Both the position numbers and the translations under genes were made by a program. The notes beneath the pieces are model-generated. The model was not told the origin of the DNA. It worked only from the letters and a program-made list of their open reading frames with translations, and ran no database searches. This document shows positions 25,010-34,019 of a DNA stretch of 55,608 nucleotides, in pieces (position 1 is the stretch's first letter; each line of letters begins with the position of its first letter). The stretch is from Comamonadaceae bacterium (GTDB taxonomy: Bacteria; Pseudomonadota; Gammaproteobacteria; Burkholderiales; Burkholderiaceae_C), in contig CANJNC010000020.1 of NCBI GenBank assembly GCA_947475685.1, positions 1-55,608 on the forward strand. The letters are read 5' to 3'.

Positions 25010-26137
25010 TTAAATCGTTTTAAGCTTGGGCATGATTCTCAAAGCGTTGCCGCGATCGATGGCCATTCTCTCCTCGGGCGTGAAACTGCGAGCGCCCAGG
25101 CCATCTCTGACCTCTGCACCTTTTCTGTAAGGAAAGTCACTGCCAAACATGATTTGGGAGGTGGGAATGAGTGCTCTGAGTGCAGCCATTGCACCCTCGT
25201 GGTGGCCTTGAGCGGTGTCATAGTGAAAGCGTTTGACCTCAGCCAAAACGCCATTGGGCAAGACTTCCTTGGCCTTCTCTTTCATGTCCACCTCTTGGCG
25301 AGTAAAGCGACTCCAAAGGAAAGGCATCGTGCCACCGCTGTGAGACCAAATCCATTTGATGTTGGGAAATTTGTTGGCCGCACCTCCAAAGAGCATGCTG
25401 GCGATTGTGCGAGTCGTATCGGTGGCGTATTCAATCGCAGAGGGCGGGACTTCTGGAAAGGGGTTCTTGCAGCATTCAGGCATCAGGGGGTGGACATAAA
25501 TGGCGGCCCCACGGCGATTGAGTTCTTCCCAAATGGGCCAAAAGTGCTTGTCGCCTAAATACTTGGTGCCGTAAGAGGTCATCAAGCCAATGCCATCGGC
25601 TTTGAGGGTATCCATGGCGTATTCAATTTCTTTCAAGCTGCCAGGCACATCCATCAAAGGCAACGTGGCAAAGGAGCCAAAACGGCCTGGGTAGGTTTGG
25701 ACCATTTTTGCAACGTATTCATTGGATTCTCTGGACAAGCGGCGATCGAGTTCAATGTCCTTGAAATAAGCACCTGGCTGAATCAAGGCGACGACAGACG
25801 TGGCGATGCCGCTCATGTCCATGTCTTCAATCGAGGCTTGTGGGCTCCATTTGGGCGCAGCCACACCTTCGCGGTTCTTCACAGCATCGACGTAAGCGGG
25901 TGGTACGACATGGTGATGGATATCGATGCGGTGGGGTTTGGCTGCACTTTGTGCGTGAGCACTGTTCATGCCTGTAAAAAGAAGAGACCCAGCGCTGCCC
26001 ACACCAGCGGCAGCGCCCGCAAGCGTGCTCAGGCCGGTTAAAAAACCACGCTTGGACGTGTCGATGCGGTTGGGCTGACCAGATAAAAGGTGGCTTGGAT
26101 GATCAAGTCCTTGGCAGGCGCAAGAAAAGAGTTTCAT
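25010..26137 (-). CDS. Exported amidohydrolase-2 (ACMSD-like) with Tat-type signal
   Basis: A 375-residue metal-dependent TIM-barrel enzyme. Residues 28-33, SKRGFL, followed by a long Ala/Gly-rich hydrophobic stretch and AHA cleavage site, look like a Tat signal with Lys-Arg in place of Arg-Arg. The catalytic domain has DIHHH at strand 1, IYVHP, WSHSGG and FGSDFPY, the metal-ligand set of ACMSD and methylsalicylate-decarboxylase relatives. Family members decarboxylate or hydrolyse aromatic acids, usually in the cytosol; here the site of action is probably periplasm. AAGGAG precedes the start. It is the last gene after a Bug and a SnoaL-like gene. Confidence 0.88.
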   Translation of the reverse strand: MKLFSCACQGLDHPSHLLSGQPNRIDTSKRGFLTGLSTLAGAAAGVGSAGSLLFTGMNSAHAQSAAKPHRIDIHHHVVPPAYVDAVKNREGVAAPKWSPQASIEDMDMSGIATSVVALIQPGAYFKDIELDRRLSRESNEYVAKMVQTYPGRFGSFATLPLMDVPGSLKEIEYAMDTLKADGIGLMTSYGTKYLGDKHFWPIWEELNRRGAAIYVHPLMPECCKNPFPEVPPSAIEYATDTTRTIASMLFGGAANKFPNIKWIWSHSGGTMPFLWSRFTRQEVDMKEKAKEVLPNGVLAEVKRFHYDTAQGHHEGAMAALRALIPTSQIMFGSDFPYRKGAEVRDGLGARSFTPEERMAIDRGNALRIMPKLKTI

Positions 26138-26211
26138 GAATGGTTCTCCTTGGTGAAAAAAATGAAAGCTTTGAAATTAGGGTGAGTGTTGGCGCTCAAA
26201 GGCTGCTTGGG

Positions 26212-26820
26212 TCAAGAAGCGATTGGGGTGTTGAGCCATTCTTGGGCCTCAAAGACCAGGGTGTCCAATGCTGGACCACTGCCTGTGGCCAAGTGGACAC
26301 TGACATCGGCTCCATGGGTGCTTTGCAAGTAGGCCAGATGTTGATAGCCCTCAGGATATTTGTTGAGGCGATGGGGGTCAAGCGTCAATTGCGCGCTGGG
26401 GTCGAGAAGATCCATGCGATCTTTTTCATAAATGACGTTTCTTTTTAAGATCTTCCATTTGCCATCTCTTTTTTCGACGCGGTCGTAAAAACGTCCTGTG
26501 CAAGTGATGTCGACCACTTGGTTGTCAAGCGCGCCTCTGACCATGATGGACATGCGGGTTTGGGCAATGGCTTTGTTGCCATTGATTTGAGCCACCGTGC
26601 CTCCAAGAAAGTGCTGGCTCTTGGAGCCTTTTCTCCAAGACGCCTGAACGGCTGTGATGAAGTCCTCAAAACTGCCATCAAACCAAGTCGCCGTCATGTG
26701 TGCATCTGAATGGACCGTGGACCTTAAACCCTCCCAGTCTCCCGTATCTCGGTACAAGGCCCAACTTTGAACCACATCATAGATGCTTAGTTTTTCTAGA
26801 AAATAAAAGGTGTCTGACAT
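26212..26820 (-). CDS. SnoaL-like (NTF2-fold) protein
   Basis: A 202-residue protein with the NTF2-like alpha+beta cone of SnoaL-type proteins in about residues 8-140: helix with YDVVQSWALYRDTGDW, then strands ending in GRFYDRVEKRDGKWKI. Members are polyketide cyclases, dehydratases or ring-hydroxylating dioxygenase beta-type scaffolds. No signal peptide, so it is cytosolic, unlike its two neighbours. It begins 16 bases after the Bug gene stop and is probably in the same transcript. The C-terminal extension of about 60 residues is not assigned. Confidence 0.8.
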   Translation of the reverse strand: MSDTFYFLEKLSIYDVVQSWALYRDTGDWEGLRSTVHSDAHMTATWFDGSFEDFITAVQASWRKGSKSQHFLGGTVAQINGNKAIAQTRMSIMVRGALDNQVVDITCTGRFYDRVEKRDGKWKILKRNVIYEKDRMDLLDPSAQLTLDPHRLNKYPEGYQHLAYLQSTHGADVSVHLATGSGPALDTLVFEAQEWLNTPIAS

Positions 26821-26836
26821 GGGTGTTTTTCTTTAT

Positions 26837-27844
26837 TTATTCAGCAACAATACCAGCTTGCTTGAGCAATTGGGTCCATTTGCCAACTTCGCTTTTGATG
26901 AACGCTTCAGTTTCTAGGGTGTTCATTTGCAAAATACGACCACTGCCTTGTTGCAATCTTGATCGGACATCTTGATGGGTCATGGCTTTGTCAATTTCTG
27001 CGCGAAGTTTTTCAACAATCGGTGCAGGTGTTTTGGCTGGTACAAACCATCCAAACCAAGTCTCCATTTCCAAATCCATGGCACCGCTTTCTTTGAGCGT
27101 GGGAATGCCCGGTGCGTCGGGCGCGCGTGACTTGCTGGACACGGCAATGCCTTTGACCTGTCCAGCCTCCAGATAAGAGCGCGTGGTGGTGGAGTTGTCA
27201 AAAAACAAATCCACCCGACCTGAGATCAAATCCATGTACACAGGCTGAGCACCCTTGTAGGGCACTTGCAAGATGTCGACATTTCCCAGACTTCGAATGA
27301 GAGTTGCCAAAATGAATTGACCACTCCCTGGACCGCTTGAGCCAATGTTGAGTTTGCCAGGATTGGCCTTTGCATAGGCGAACAAATCTTTTAAATTGTT
27401 GGCTGGCAAGCTCTTGGTGCCAATCAACGTATAAGAGTGGCTCACCACCAATCTAAGCGCAATGAAGTCATTGATGGGGTCGTAACCGGGTTGCTTGTAC
27501 AAGCCCATGTTGAGCGCGATGTTGGAGAGTCCGCCAACCAAGATGTGGTAGCCATCCGGGGGCGCTTTGGCAACCGTTTGAGTCCCGATCAACGTACCGC
27601 TGCCAGGCTTGTTTTCAACGACAAATTGTTGTCCAAGTTGTTCAGAGAGCTTGATACCCAAGACGCGGGCCACCAAATCGAATCCACCACCCGCCGTAGA
27701 AGGTGCTACGACTTGAATGGGCTTGCTGGGATAATTTGAGGTGCTTTGGGCGTAAGAGGGTTGAGCGATTGAGAGCGAGAGTAAAAAACTCAAATAAATC
27801 GATGCAAGCAAGGAAGATTGGGTGAAATAAGAAAAACAAAGCAT
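26837..27844 (-). CDS. Bug/TctC-family periplasmic solute-binding protein
   Basis: A 335-residue binding protein with a long signal peptide ending near SYA (residue 32). NYPSKPIQVVAPSTAGGGFD forms the first pocket loop, and PPDGYHILVG replaces the usual PDGYTLLF. First gene of a Bug / SnoaL-like / exported amidohydrolase unit, so it may bind the substrate of that amidohydrolase. No transporter genes are present. Confidence 0.93.
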   Translation of the reverse strand: MLCFSYFTQSSLLASIYLSFLLSLSIAQPSYAQSTSNYPSKPIQVVAPSTAGGGFDLVARVLGIKLSEQLGQQFVVENKPGSGTLIGTQTVAKAPPDGYHILVGGLSNIALNMGLYKQPGYDPINDFIALRLVVSHSYTLIGTKSLPANNLKDLFAYAKANPGKLNIGSSGPGSGQFILATLIRSLGNVDILQVPYKGAQPVYMDLISGRVDLFFDNSTTTRSYLEAGQVKGIAVSSKSRAPDAPGIPTLKESGAMDLEMETWFGWFVPAKTPAPIVEKLRAEIDKAMTHQDVRSRLQQGSGRILQMNTLETEAFIKSEVGKWTQLLKQAGIVAE

Positions 27845-27887
27845 GGGTGAATCAAATCAAGATGAAAAAAGACAGAGAGGGTTCATT

Positions 27888-27913
27888 TAAAAAAAATCCT
27901 CTTTAAAAGAGGA
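27888..27913 (-). terminator. Probable rho-independent terminator (minus strand)
   Basis: TCCTCT and AGAGGA around TTAAA (27897-27913), followed in the minus direction by a run of nine T. It lies between the aldehyde dehydrogenase gene and the Bug gene and would separate their transcripts. Confidence 0.6.
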
Positions 27914-28069
27914 CCATTTCCAGATGAAAGACCAAGAAAAAAAACATTTGAAATTGATATTTCAAAGACCCCCCTATTGAACCTCAAATTCTCGAGATGG
28001 TGCTCAGGGTTAACGATAGAACAAAAGAGGTGCGATTCACGCACTTTCTTGGCCTAGATTCATAGCCGG

Positions 28070-28108
28070 TTTACTTGGCCAATTTACCTGGCCTATTTGC
28101 TTGGCTTA
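28070..28108. repeat. Three imperfect 13-base tandem units
   Basis: TTTACTTGGCCAA, TTTACCTGGCCTA and TTTGCTTGGCTTA in direct succession, with a partial fourth (TTTAATGGCC) that contains the stop of the aldehyde dehydrogenase gene. TGGC cores recur at 13-base spacing. Confidence 0.65.
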
Positions 28109-28109
28109 T

Positions 28110-29522
28110 TTAATGGCCGATCAGGTGCTTCATGACCCGATTGAACAAGCCCCCAAAGGGCGGGTAAAAAAGACCACCCAAGGCGAAAGCGCTTTGTTTG
28201 AAGATGCTTTTTTTCTTGCTGAAGGTATCAAACCCTGTTTTACCGTGGTAAGCCCCCATGCCACTGTGTCCGACGCCTCCAAAAGGCAACTCAGGGCTCA
28301 AGAGGTGATTGAAGACGTCATTGACGCTCACCCCTCCTGAAAGGGTGTGGTCCAACACGTCTTGAATCAACTCGGGACGCTCTCCAAACACATACAAGGC
28401 CAATGGCCTGTCCTTTGCGTTGATGAAATCCAAAGCTTGTTGCAAGGTTTGGTAGGCCAAGATGGGCAAGATGGGCCCAAAGATCTCCTCTTTCATCAAA
28501 TCAAGCTTCGTGTCCATGTCAAGTAAGACCGCAAAGGGTGCGAATTTTCGACTCTCTGGGTGCAAGTTCTCGCTGTGAAGAGCAACGATCTGGGCATTTT
28601 CTCTTTGAGCTTGGCTCAACAAAGCTTGAAGTCGCGAGTGCTGAGCGCGGTTGATGATGGCCGTGTAATCGGGGTTGCTTTGTAAGCTTGGGTAGAGTTT
28701 TTGACAAGCCTCTTTCAAATGCATCAAAAACTCTTCGCGTTGAGATGCTTGCACCAAGACGTAGTCTGGTGCGATGCAGGTTTGACCGGCATTGCACATC
28801 TTTCCAAAGAGAATTTTTTTGGCCGCATCTTGTGCATCGCATTGAGGGGTCAAAACTGCAGGGGACTTCCCCCCAAGCTCCAAAGTAACTGGCGTTAAAT
28901 TGGCTGCACAGGCCTTCATCACTTCTTTGCCTACGGCGCTGGATCCTGTGAAGAGCAGGTGATCAAAAGGCAGATGAGAAAACACTTGAGAGACTTCGCG
29001 CCCTCCAGTCACCACATACACTTCCTCATTGGAGAAAATGTGGTCCATCTCCTCTTTAAAGAAGGCTGAAAAAGTCGGGTTGTGTTCTGACATTTTGAGC
29101 ATCACCCGGTTGCCGGCGGCCAAGGCCGAACACAGTGGGGAGAGGGCCAAATAAAGGGGATAGTTCCAAGGCACCATGATGCCCACACATCCCAAGGCTT
29201 GGTGCATGATCATGGCTTTGCCAGGTTGGAGCCAATACGGCACACCCACACGCGTGTCCTTCATCCAAGCCTTGAGGTGTTTGAGGGTGTGTTGAATCTC
29301 TTGAGCGCTGGTCATGATCTCGGCGGCCAAAGTTTCGTGGGCGCTTCTGGTTTCAAAGTCCGCGTTGATGGCCGTTTGAATTTGACCTCGCTTGCTTCTG
29401 ACAAAGTCCAAGAGCTTTTGTAATTGAGCTTGCCGATGCTCAAAGCTCAAAGCTTGCGTTTTCTTACACAAATCCTTTTGTAAAGCAAAAACTGCGCTCA
29501 TCGCTTCCGATTCAAACTGCAT
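28110..29522 (-). CDS. Aldehyde dehydrogenase, coniferyl-aldehyde type
   Basis: A 470-residue NAD(P)-dependent aldehyde dehydrogenase. VPWNYPLYLAL binds cofactor, FTGSSAVGK follows, and the catalytic residues are Glu in LELGGKSP and Cys in NAGQTCIAPDY. C-terminal FGGVGHSGMG is also typical. The lack of a long N-terminal arm and the hydrophobic C-terminal tail (about 445-470) match the fatty/coniferyl-aldehyde (class 3-like) branch, some of which associate with membranes. AGGAAAGAC precedes the chosen ATG; an upstream alternative start adds nine residues. Its 3' end runs into the 13-base repeats. Confidence 0.93.
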   Translation of the reverse strand: MQFESEAMSAVFALQKDLCKKTQALSFEHRQAQLQKLLDFVRSKRGQIQTAINADFETRSAHETLAAEIMTSAQEIQHTLKHLKAWMKDTRVGVPYWLQPGKAMIMHQALGCVGIMVPWNYPLYLALSPLCSALAAGNRVMLKMSEHNPTFSAFFKEEMDHIFSNEEVYVVTGGREVSQVFSHLPFDHLLFTGSSAVGKEVMKACAANLTPVTLELGGKSPAVLTPQCDAQDAAKKILFGKMCNAGQTCIAPDYVLVQASQREEFLMHLKEACQKLYPSLQSNPDYTAIINRAQHSRLQALLSQAQRENAQIVALHSENLHPESRKFAPFAVLLDMDTKLDLMKEEIFGPILPILAYQTLQQALDFINAKDRPLALYVFGERPELIQDVLDHTLSGGVSVNDVFNHLLSPELPFGGVGHSGMGAYHGKTGFDTFSKKKSIFKQSAFALGGLFYPPFGGLFNRVMKHLIGH

Positions 29523-29719
29523 AGAGGTCTTTCCTGGTGGATTTCGCAAAGCTTAAGGGTCGCTGGCGTGGGTGTTGGACCGCTTCAATTGTAGGTAAAT
29601 TCATCTTGGGCTAGGGTAAATGCGTGTACGCAAAGGGCTTATTTTTGGTTATCTTTGTCGGGTGCAAAGTGGGCATTGTTCCAGCCCCATTTTTAGAACA
29701 CCCAACCAGTAGGAAGCCC

Positions 29720-31735
29720 ATGAAACAAGAGCAAAAACAAGCGCCTAAGCAAGACCCGAGGCCAGAGCCGCAAAATACCTTGGCCAGGCGGCAATTTTTA
29801 AACAGCGTGGTTGCCAGTGGTGCAGTAGGCGTCATGAGTGCTTCAACTGTTGGCGTGGCACAAGCTGCCGATAAAGCACCCGCTGAGCCCAAGAAACCGT
29901 CTGCACTGCCGCCTTCTGGCCAAGGCATTAAAAATGAAAGCGGTATGCCCCATGAGATGAGCGGGCGTGTGCATGGCAAAGCCGGTTCAGATTTCATGGT
30001 CGATGTCATCAAGACCTTGGGCATCAAATACATCCCATCCAATTGTGCATCCAGTTTCAGAGCCATTCATGAGTCCTTGATTGACTACGGCCAAAACGTC
30101 TTGCCCGAGTACATCAATTGTATGCACGAGGAGTCGGGTGTGGCCATGGGGCATGGCTACTTCAAAGCATCCGGCAAGCCCTTGATGTCTTTGTGCCATG
30201 GCACGGTGGGTTTGCAACACGCCACCATGGCCATGTACAACGCTTGGTGTGACCGCGTGCCTGTCATTGTGGTGGGGGGCAACGATACCGATGCGGCCTA
30301 TCGTCCACCAGGTGTCCCAACCTTTCACTCTGCGCAAGATATTTGTGCCATCGTGCGAGACTACACCAAATGGGACGATGCGCCTGTGTCCTTGCAGCAC
30401 TTTGCGCAATCCATGGTTCGGGGTTACAAAATTGCAATGACCCCGCCCTTTGGTCCAGTGGCTTTTTCTTTGGATGCCGCCTTGCAGCAAGAGCCGGTGA
30501 AAGAAAAGGGCGGCTTCATGCCCAGCATTCCAAGGTACATCCCCAGCAGTCCTCCTCAAGGTGACACGGGGGCCGTCAAGGAGGCTGCGCGCTTATTGGC
30601 GCAGGCACAAAATCCTGTGATCGTCGTGGACCGCAGTGCCAGAACACCCAAAGGTGTGGACCTCTTGGTGGAGTTGGCTGGGCTCTTGCAAGCCCGTGTG
30701 GTGGATCAGGGCAGTCGCATGAATTTCCCTAAAACCAATTACTTGAGCAGTCCAGTTTCTGTGATTGGCAATGCAGATGTGATTTTGGGCTTGGAGTTGT
30801 CGGATTTTTGGGCCACGGTCAATCAATACACTGACAACGGTTTGAATGAAGGCACGGGCACGCAGGTGTCAAAAGTCAAACCTGGTACCAAGCTCATCAG
30901 CATCAATTCAGCTGAGTTGATCACCAAGGCGAATTACCAGGACTTTCAGCGTTACCAAGAAATCGATGTCTCCATGCCTGCGGATGCAGAAGCCACGATG
31001 CCCGCATTGATCGAGGCGCTCAAATCGGCCATACCCAACAGCCAAAAAGACAAAATCGAAAAACGAGGCGAGTTGGCCAAGAAAGCCTACGCAGAGGAGT
31101 GGGCCAGGACACAAGCACAAGCCGCATTGGCCTGGAATGCAAGTCCCATCAGCACGGCCAGATTCTCCATGGAGATTTACCATGCGGTGAAACATTTGGA
31201 TTGGTCCCTTGTGGCTTCTGAGGGCAATGTGAGCAATTGGCCCAATCGTTTGTGGCCGATGGAGAAACACTATCAGTGGTTGGGTCGATCAGGCGGGTAT
31301 GGTGTGGGCTATGGCGCACCAGCCTCAGTCGGTGCGGCTTTGGCCAACAGGGACTTGGGGCGATTCTCGGTGAGCATTCAGTCCGATGGCGATTTGATGT
31401 ATGCGCCTGGTGTACTGTGGACTGCAGCTCACCACAAAATTCCGCTTTTATCGGTCATGCACAACAACCGGGGGTATCACCAAGAGGTGATGCATTTGCA
31501 AAGACTGGCCAATTTTAGAAATAGAAAAGTCAACAACGGCAACGACATGGGACCCATTGGAACGAGCATTGAAAATCCTGATATCGAGTACCATAAATTG
31601 GCTCAGTCCATGGGTTGGTGGGCCAAGGGTCCCATTAAGCGCCCTGAGGATCTAGGCCCCGCGCTCAAAGAGGCTGTGGAGGTGGTCAAATCCGGTCAAC
31701 CCGCGCTCTTGAATGTGTGGACTCAGCCCAGATAA
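29720..31735 (+). CDS. Tat-exported thiamine-diphosphate-dependent enzyme
   Basis: A 671-residue protein of the acetolactate-synthase/benzoylformate-decarboxylase superfamily. It opens with a Tat signal: LARRQFL (Arg23-Arg24), a hydrophobic stretch and AQA cleavage near residue 49. The Pyr domain has the activating glutamate in MHEESGVAMGHG, the middle domain PVIVVDRSAR, and the PP domain SIQSDGDLMY...MHNNRG, the ThDP/Mg site, with Ser in place of the first Gly of GDG. Export by Tat is logical because cofactor is loaded in the cytosol. AGGAAGCCC precedes the ATG. A secreted cytochrome c gene follows by 27 bases. Substrate unknown; a 2-oxo acid is likely. Confidence 0.9.
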   Translation: MKQEQKQAPKQDPRPEPQNTLARRQFLNSVVASGAVGVMSASTVGVAQAADKAPAEPKKPSALPPSGQGIKNESGMPHEMSGRVHGKAGSDFMVDVIKTLGIKYIPSNCASSFRAIHESLIDYGQNVLPEYINCMHEESGVAMGHGYFKASGKPLMSLCHGTVGLQHATMAMYNAWCDRVPVIVVGGNDTDAAYRPPGVPTFHSAQDICAIVRDYTKWDDAPVSLQHFAQSMVRGYKIAMTPPFGPVAFSLDAALQQEPVKEKGGFMPSIPRYIPSSPPQGDTGAVKEAARLLAQAQNPVIVVDRSARTPKGVDLLVELAGLLQARVVDQGSRMNFPKTNYLSSPVSVIGNADVILGLELSDFWATVNQYTDNGLNEGTGTQVSKVKPGTKLISINSAELITKANYQDFQRYQEIDVSMPADAEATMPALIEALKSAIPNSQKDKIEKRGELAKKAYAEEWARTQAQAALAWNASPISTARFSMEIYHAVKHLDWSLVASEGNVSNWPNRLWPMEKHYQWLGRSGGYGVGYGAPASVGAALANRDLGRFSVSIQSDGDLMYAPGVLWTAAHHKIPLLSVMHNNRGYHQEVMHLQRLANFRNRKVNNGNDMGPIGTSIENPDIEYHKLAQSMGWWAKGPIKRPEDLGPALKEAVEVVKSGQPALLNVWTQPR

Positions 31736-31762
31736 TGCAACCAAGCCAACGAAGGAATATTA

Positions 31763-32125
31763 ATGAACGACTCCATTAAAAAAATTAAATCCAGTGCATT
31801 TCTTTGGGGTGCATTGGCATTGTTGTCCGTTGCACAACTCTCCTACGCGGCAACAGCCAAAGAGGGTGAAGAATCTTATATGAAAAATGGCTGTTGGCAA
31901 TGTCACGGCACTCAAGGTCAAGGGGGTATTGCGGGTTTGAAATTGGCACCCAACCCCAAACCTTTGGCCTATTTCAATGCGTTTATTCGCAACACCGCGG
32001 GTACGATGCCTCCCTACTCAGAAAAAATTCTCTCAGCGCAAGACCTGGCCAGTATCCATGTCTTTTTGGAGAGCATTCCTGCTGCTCCTGATCCTAAAAA
32101 CTTGCCTTTGTTGCAATTGAAGTAA
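31763..32125 (+). CDS. Secreted class I cytochrome c
   Basis: A 120-residue monoheme cytochrome. Signal peptide ends near SYA (residue 29). Heme motif CWQCH is at residues 44-48 and the likely axial ligand Met82 in GTMPPYS. A helix with VFLESIP closes the fold. AAGGAAT precedes the start, 27 bases after the Tat-exported ThDP enzyme, so the pair is almost certainly co-transcribed. The obvious reading is that it takes electrons from the ThDP enzyme or from a partner in the periplasm. This link is inferred from position. Confidence 0.93.
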   Translation: MNDSIKKIKSSAFLWGALALLSVAQLSYAATAKEGEESYMKNGCWQCHGTQGQGGIAGLKLAPNPKPLAYFNAFIRNTAGTMPPYSEKILSAQDLASIHVFLESIPAAPDPKNLPLLQLK

Positions 32126-32203
32126 AGGTTCCATTCCAACCAATGGCTTGACTTGTCGTCAAACAAGTGGCTTGAGAGAAGTTGAGAATTCTTGAAATGG
32201 TTT

Positions 32204-32244
32204 AAAGCGAGCTTGTCTCTTTAATGAGCGGCCTCGCTTTTTTT
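32204..32244 (+). terminator. Probable rho-independent terminator
   Basis: AAAGCGAG (32204-32211) pairs with CTCGCTTT (32233-32240) and runs into more T. It would end the ThDP enzyme / cytochrome transcript before the next ThDP gene. The 21-base loop is long. Confidence 0.5.
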
Positions 32245-32331
32245 CTGTAAGCTTACAAACTTGCCAATGGCATGAGGGTGTTTGAATCACAAACGCCCTC
32301 CCCACATCAAATCTAAAGACTGGAGCGTGTT

Positions 32332-34008
32332 TTGAGTTCAAAGATGACAGGCGCAAAATTTTTTGCGCAGATGCTTCAAGCCTACGGCGTGACCCATGTT
32401 TTTTTTATGGATGCCATTTTGCGCCGCATGTTGGCTGAAATTGAAGATACCTCGATTGTTCGTGTCCTAGGCCACTCTGAAAAAGGGGTGGGTTATATGG
32501 CCGATGGGTATGCCCGCATCGCAGGCAAGCCTGGCATTTGCATGGCCCAATCGGTGGGTGCGGCCAATTTGGCCGCGTCTTTGCAAGATCCGTATCTGGG
32601 ACACTCCAGTGTGATTGCGTTTACAGGTCGCCACGTGGCGGCGATGCAATATAAAAACGCATACCAAGAGGTTGAACACACCCCTTTGTTTAGGCCGGTG
32701 ACCAAGTTCAGTGGACAAATGGAAGTCATTGAACAGATGCCTCACTTGATCAGGCAAGCTTTCAGAGAGGCCACAACAGGTACGCCAAGACCCGTGCACG
32801 TCGATGTGGCAGGTTTCACGGGAGATGCCATCACGCCACTAGAAGTCCCTGAGATGGTCAAGGCCGATGTGGTTCATCAAAAGTTTCCTGCATTCAGACC
32901 CAGAGCCGATAAGACGCTCATTGAGGCGTGCAAAGAGGCGATTCAAAACGCCAGCAAACCCGTCATTGTGGTAGATAGGGGTGCGGTGGTGTCAAACGCC
33001 AAAGAGGCTTTAAAGCAGTTTGCTATCAAAATTGATGCGCCTGTCGTCACCACTTTGGATGCCAAATCCATCATGATTGAGAGTGACCCCTATTACCGTG
33101 GGACGGTAGGACTGTATGGTCGCAGTTGTACCAATCACATCGTGGATGAGTCAGATTTGGTGATCTATTTGGGCAGCAATACCAGCGACCACACGACCGG
33201 AAATTGGAAACTGCCTCGTATGGGCACGCAAATCATTCATGTGGATTTAGATCCTGTGGAGCTTGGGCGAAATTACACGCAAACGATTGCTGTTCAAAGC
33301 GATATCAGAAGCTTTTTGATGGACTTGAGTGCTGAAATGCAAGCCCTTGAGCATTCAGCCTGGCTAAGCTATTCAGCCGTACTGCTTCAAGCTTGGAGAG
33401 ATGAAATGCAATCGGAGTTGACACGGCAAGAGCAACCCCTTCGGCCGCAGAGAATATGCGCCGAATTGACAAGATTGCTCCCACCCGACGCTATTCTTGT
33501 TGCAGACACAGGCTATTCGGCGCTTTGGACTGGAAACTTTGTGGAGTTAAGGCATGAAGCTCAAACCTACATCAGAGCCGCTGGCTCCTTGGGGTGGTCC
33601 TTTCCTGCATCCATTGGAGCCAAGGCCGCAGCGCCTCATCGAACCGTGGTTTGCTTTACCGGCGACGGTGGATTTGCATACCATCTGCCTGAACTTGAAA
33701 CGGCCAAGAGAATGGGTCTGCATGTGATAGTCATTGTGAACAACAACGAGTGTCTTTCTCAAGGGCTTAAGAACCTCAACATTGCTTATGCCCATCGAGA
33801 GCAGGGTCGCAAATCTGAGTGCTATGTCTACAACAAAACAGATTTTGCAAAAATAGCCCAAGCTTATGACTGCTTTGGCATCACGGTTGAAAAAGCCGAA
33901 GATTTCGAACGCGCTTTTGCGCTGGCTTTAAAAAGCAACTTGCCAGCCGTGATTGATGTCAAAACAGAATTTGCGTACCAAGCCCAAATGGCTTGGTTGC
34001 CCACTTAA
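32332..34008 (+). CDS. Cytosolic thiamine-diphosphate-dependent enzyme
   Basis: A 558-residue acetolactate-synthase-like protein without a signal. LGHSEKGVGYMADGYAR holds the activating glutamate, PVIVVDRGAV marks the middle domain, and CFTGDGGFAYH with IVNNNE forms the ThDP/Mg site. It is only distantly similar to the exported enzyme upstream. A TTG start is supported by GGAG seven bases upstream; the ATG at 34 bases... is at 32344 and would leave a poor spacing. It is followed at 11 bases by a CMD-like gene and then a Bug gene. Substrate unknown; acetolactate synthase proper is unlikely because no small subunit follows. Confidence 0.9.
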   Translation: MSSKMTGAKFFAQMLQAYGVTHVFFMDAILRRMLAEIEDTSIVRVLGHSEKGVGYMADGYARIAGKPGICMAQSVGAANLAASLQDPYLGHSSVIAFTGRHVAAMQYKNAYQEVEHTPLFRPVTKFSGQMEVIEQMPHLIRQAFREATTGTPRPVHVDVAGFTGDAITPLEVPEMVKADVVHQKFPAFRPRADKTLIEACKEAIQNASKPVIVVDRGAVVSNAKEALKQFAIKIDAPVVTTLDAKSIMIESDPYYRGTVGLYGRSCTNHIVDESDLVIYLGSNTSDHTTGNWKLPRMGTQIIHVDLDPVELGRNYTQTIAVQSDIRSFLMDLSAEMQALEHSAWLSYSAVLLQAWRDEMQSELTRQEQPLRPQRICAELTRLLPPDAILVADTGYSALWTGNFVELRHEAQTYIRAAGSLGWSFPASIGAKAAAPHRTVVCFTGDGGFAYHLPELETAKRMGLHVIVIVNNNECLSQGLKNLNIAYAHREQGRKSECYVYNKTDFAKIAQAYDCFGITVEKAEDFERAFALALKSNLPAVIDVKTEFAYQAQMAWLPT

Positions 34009-34019
34009 AGGAGCTCTTG

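Noticed and set aside
24908-25558. Plus-strand open frame of 216 codons
   Set aside because: Antisense to the exported amidohydrolase, whose motifs are complete; no family features.
32332-34008. Acetolactate synthase (ilvB) for the second ThDP enzyme
   Set aside because: No small subunit gene, wrong neighbours, and sequence resembles the unassigned TPP-requiring group.
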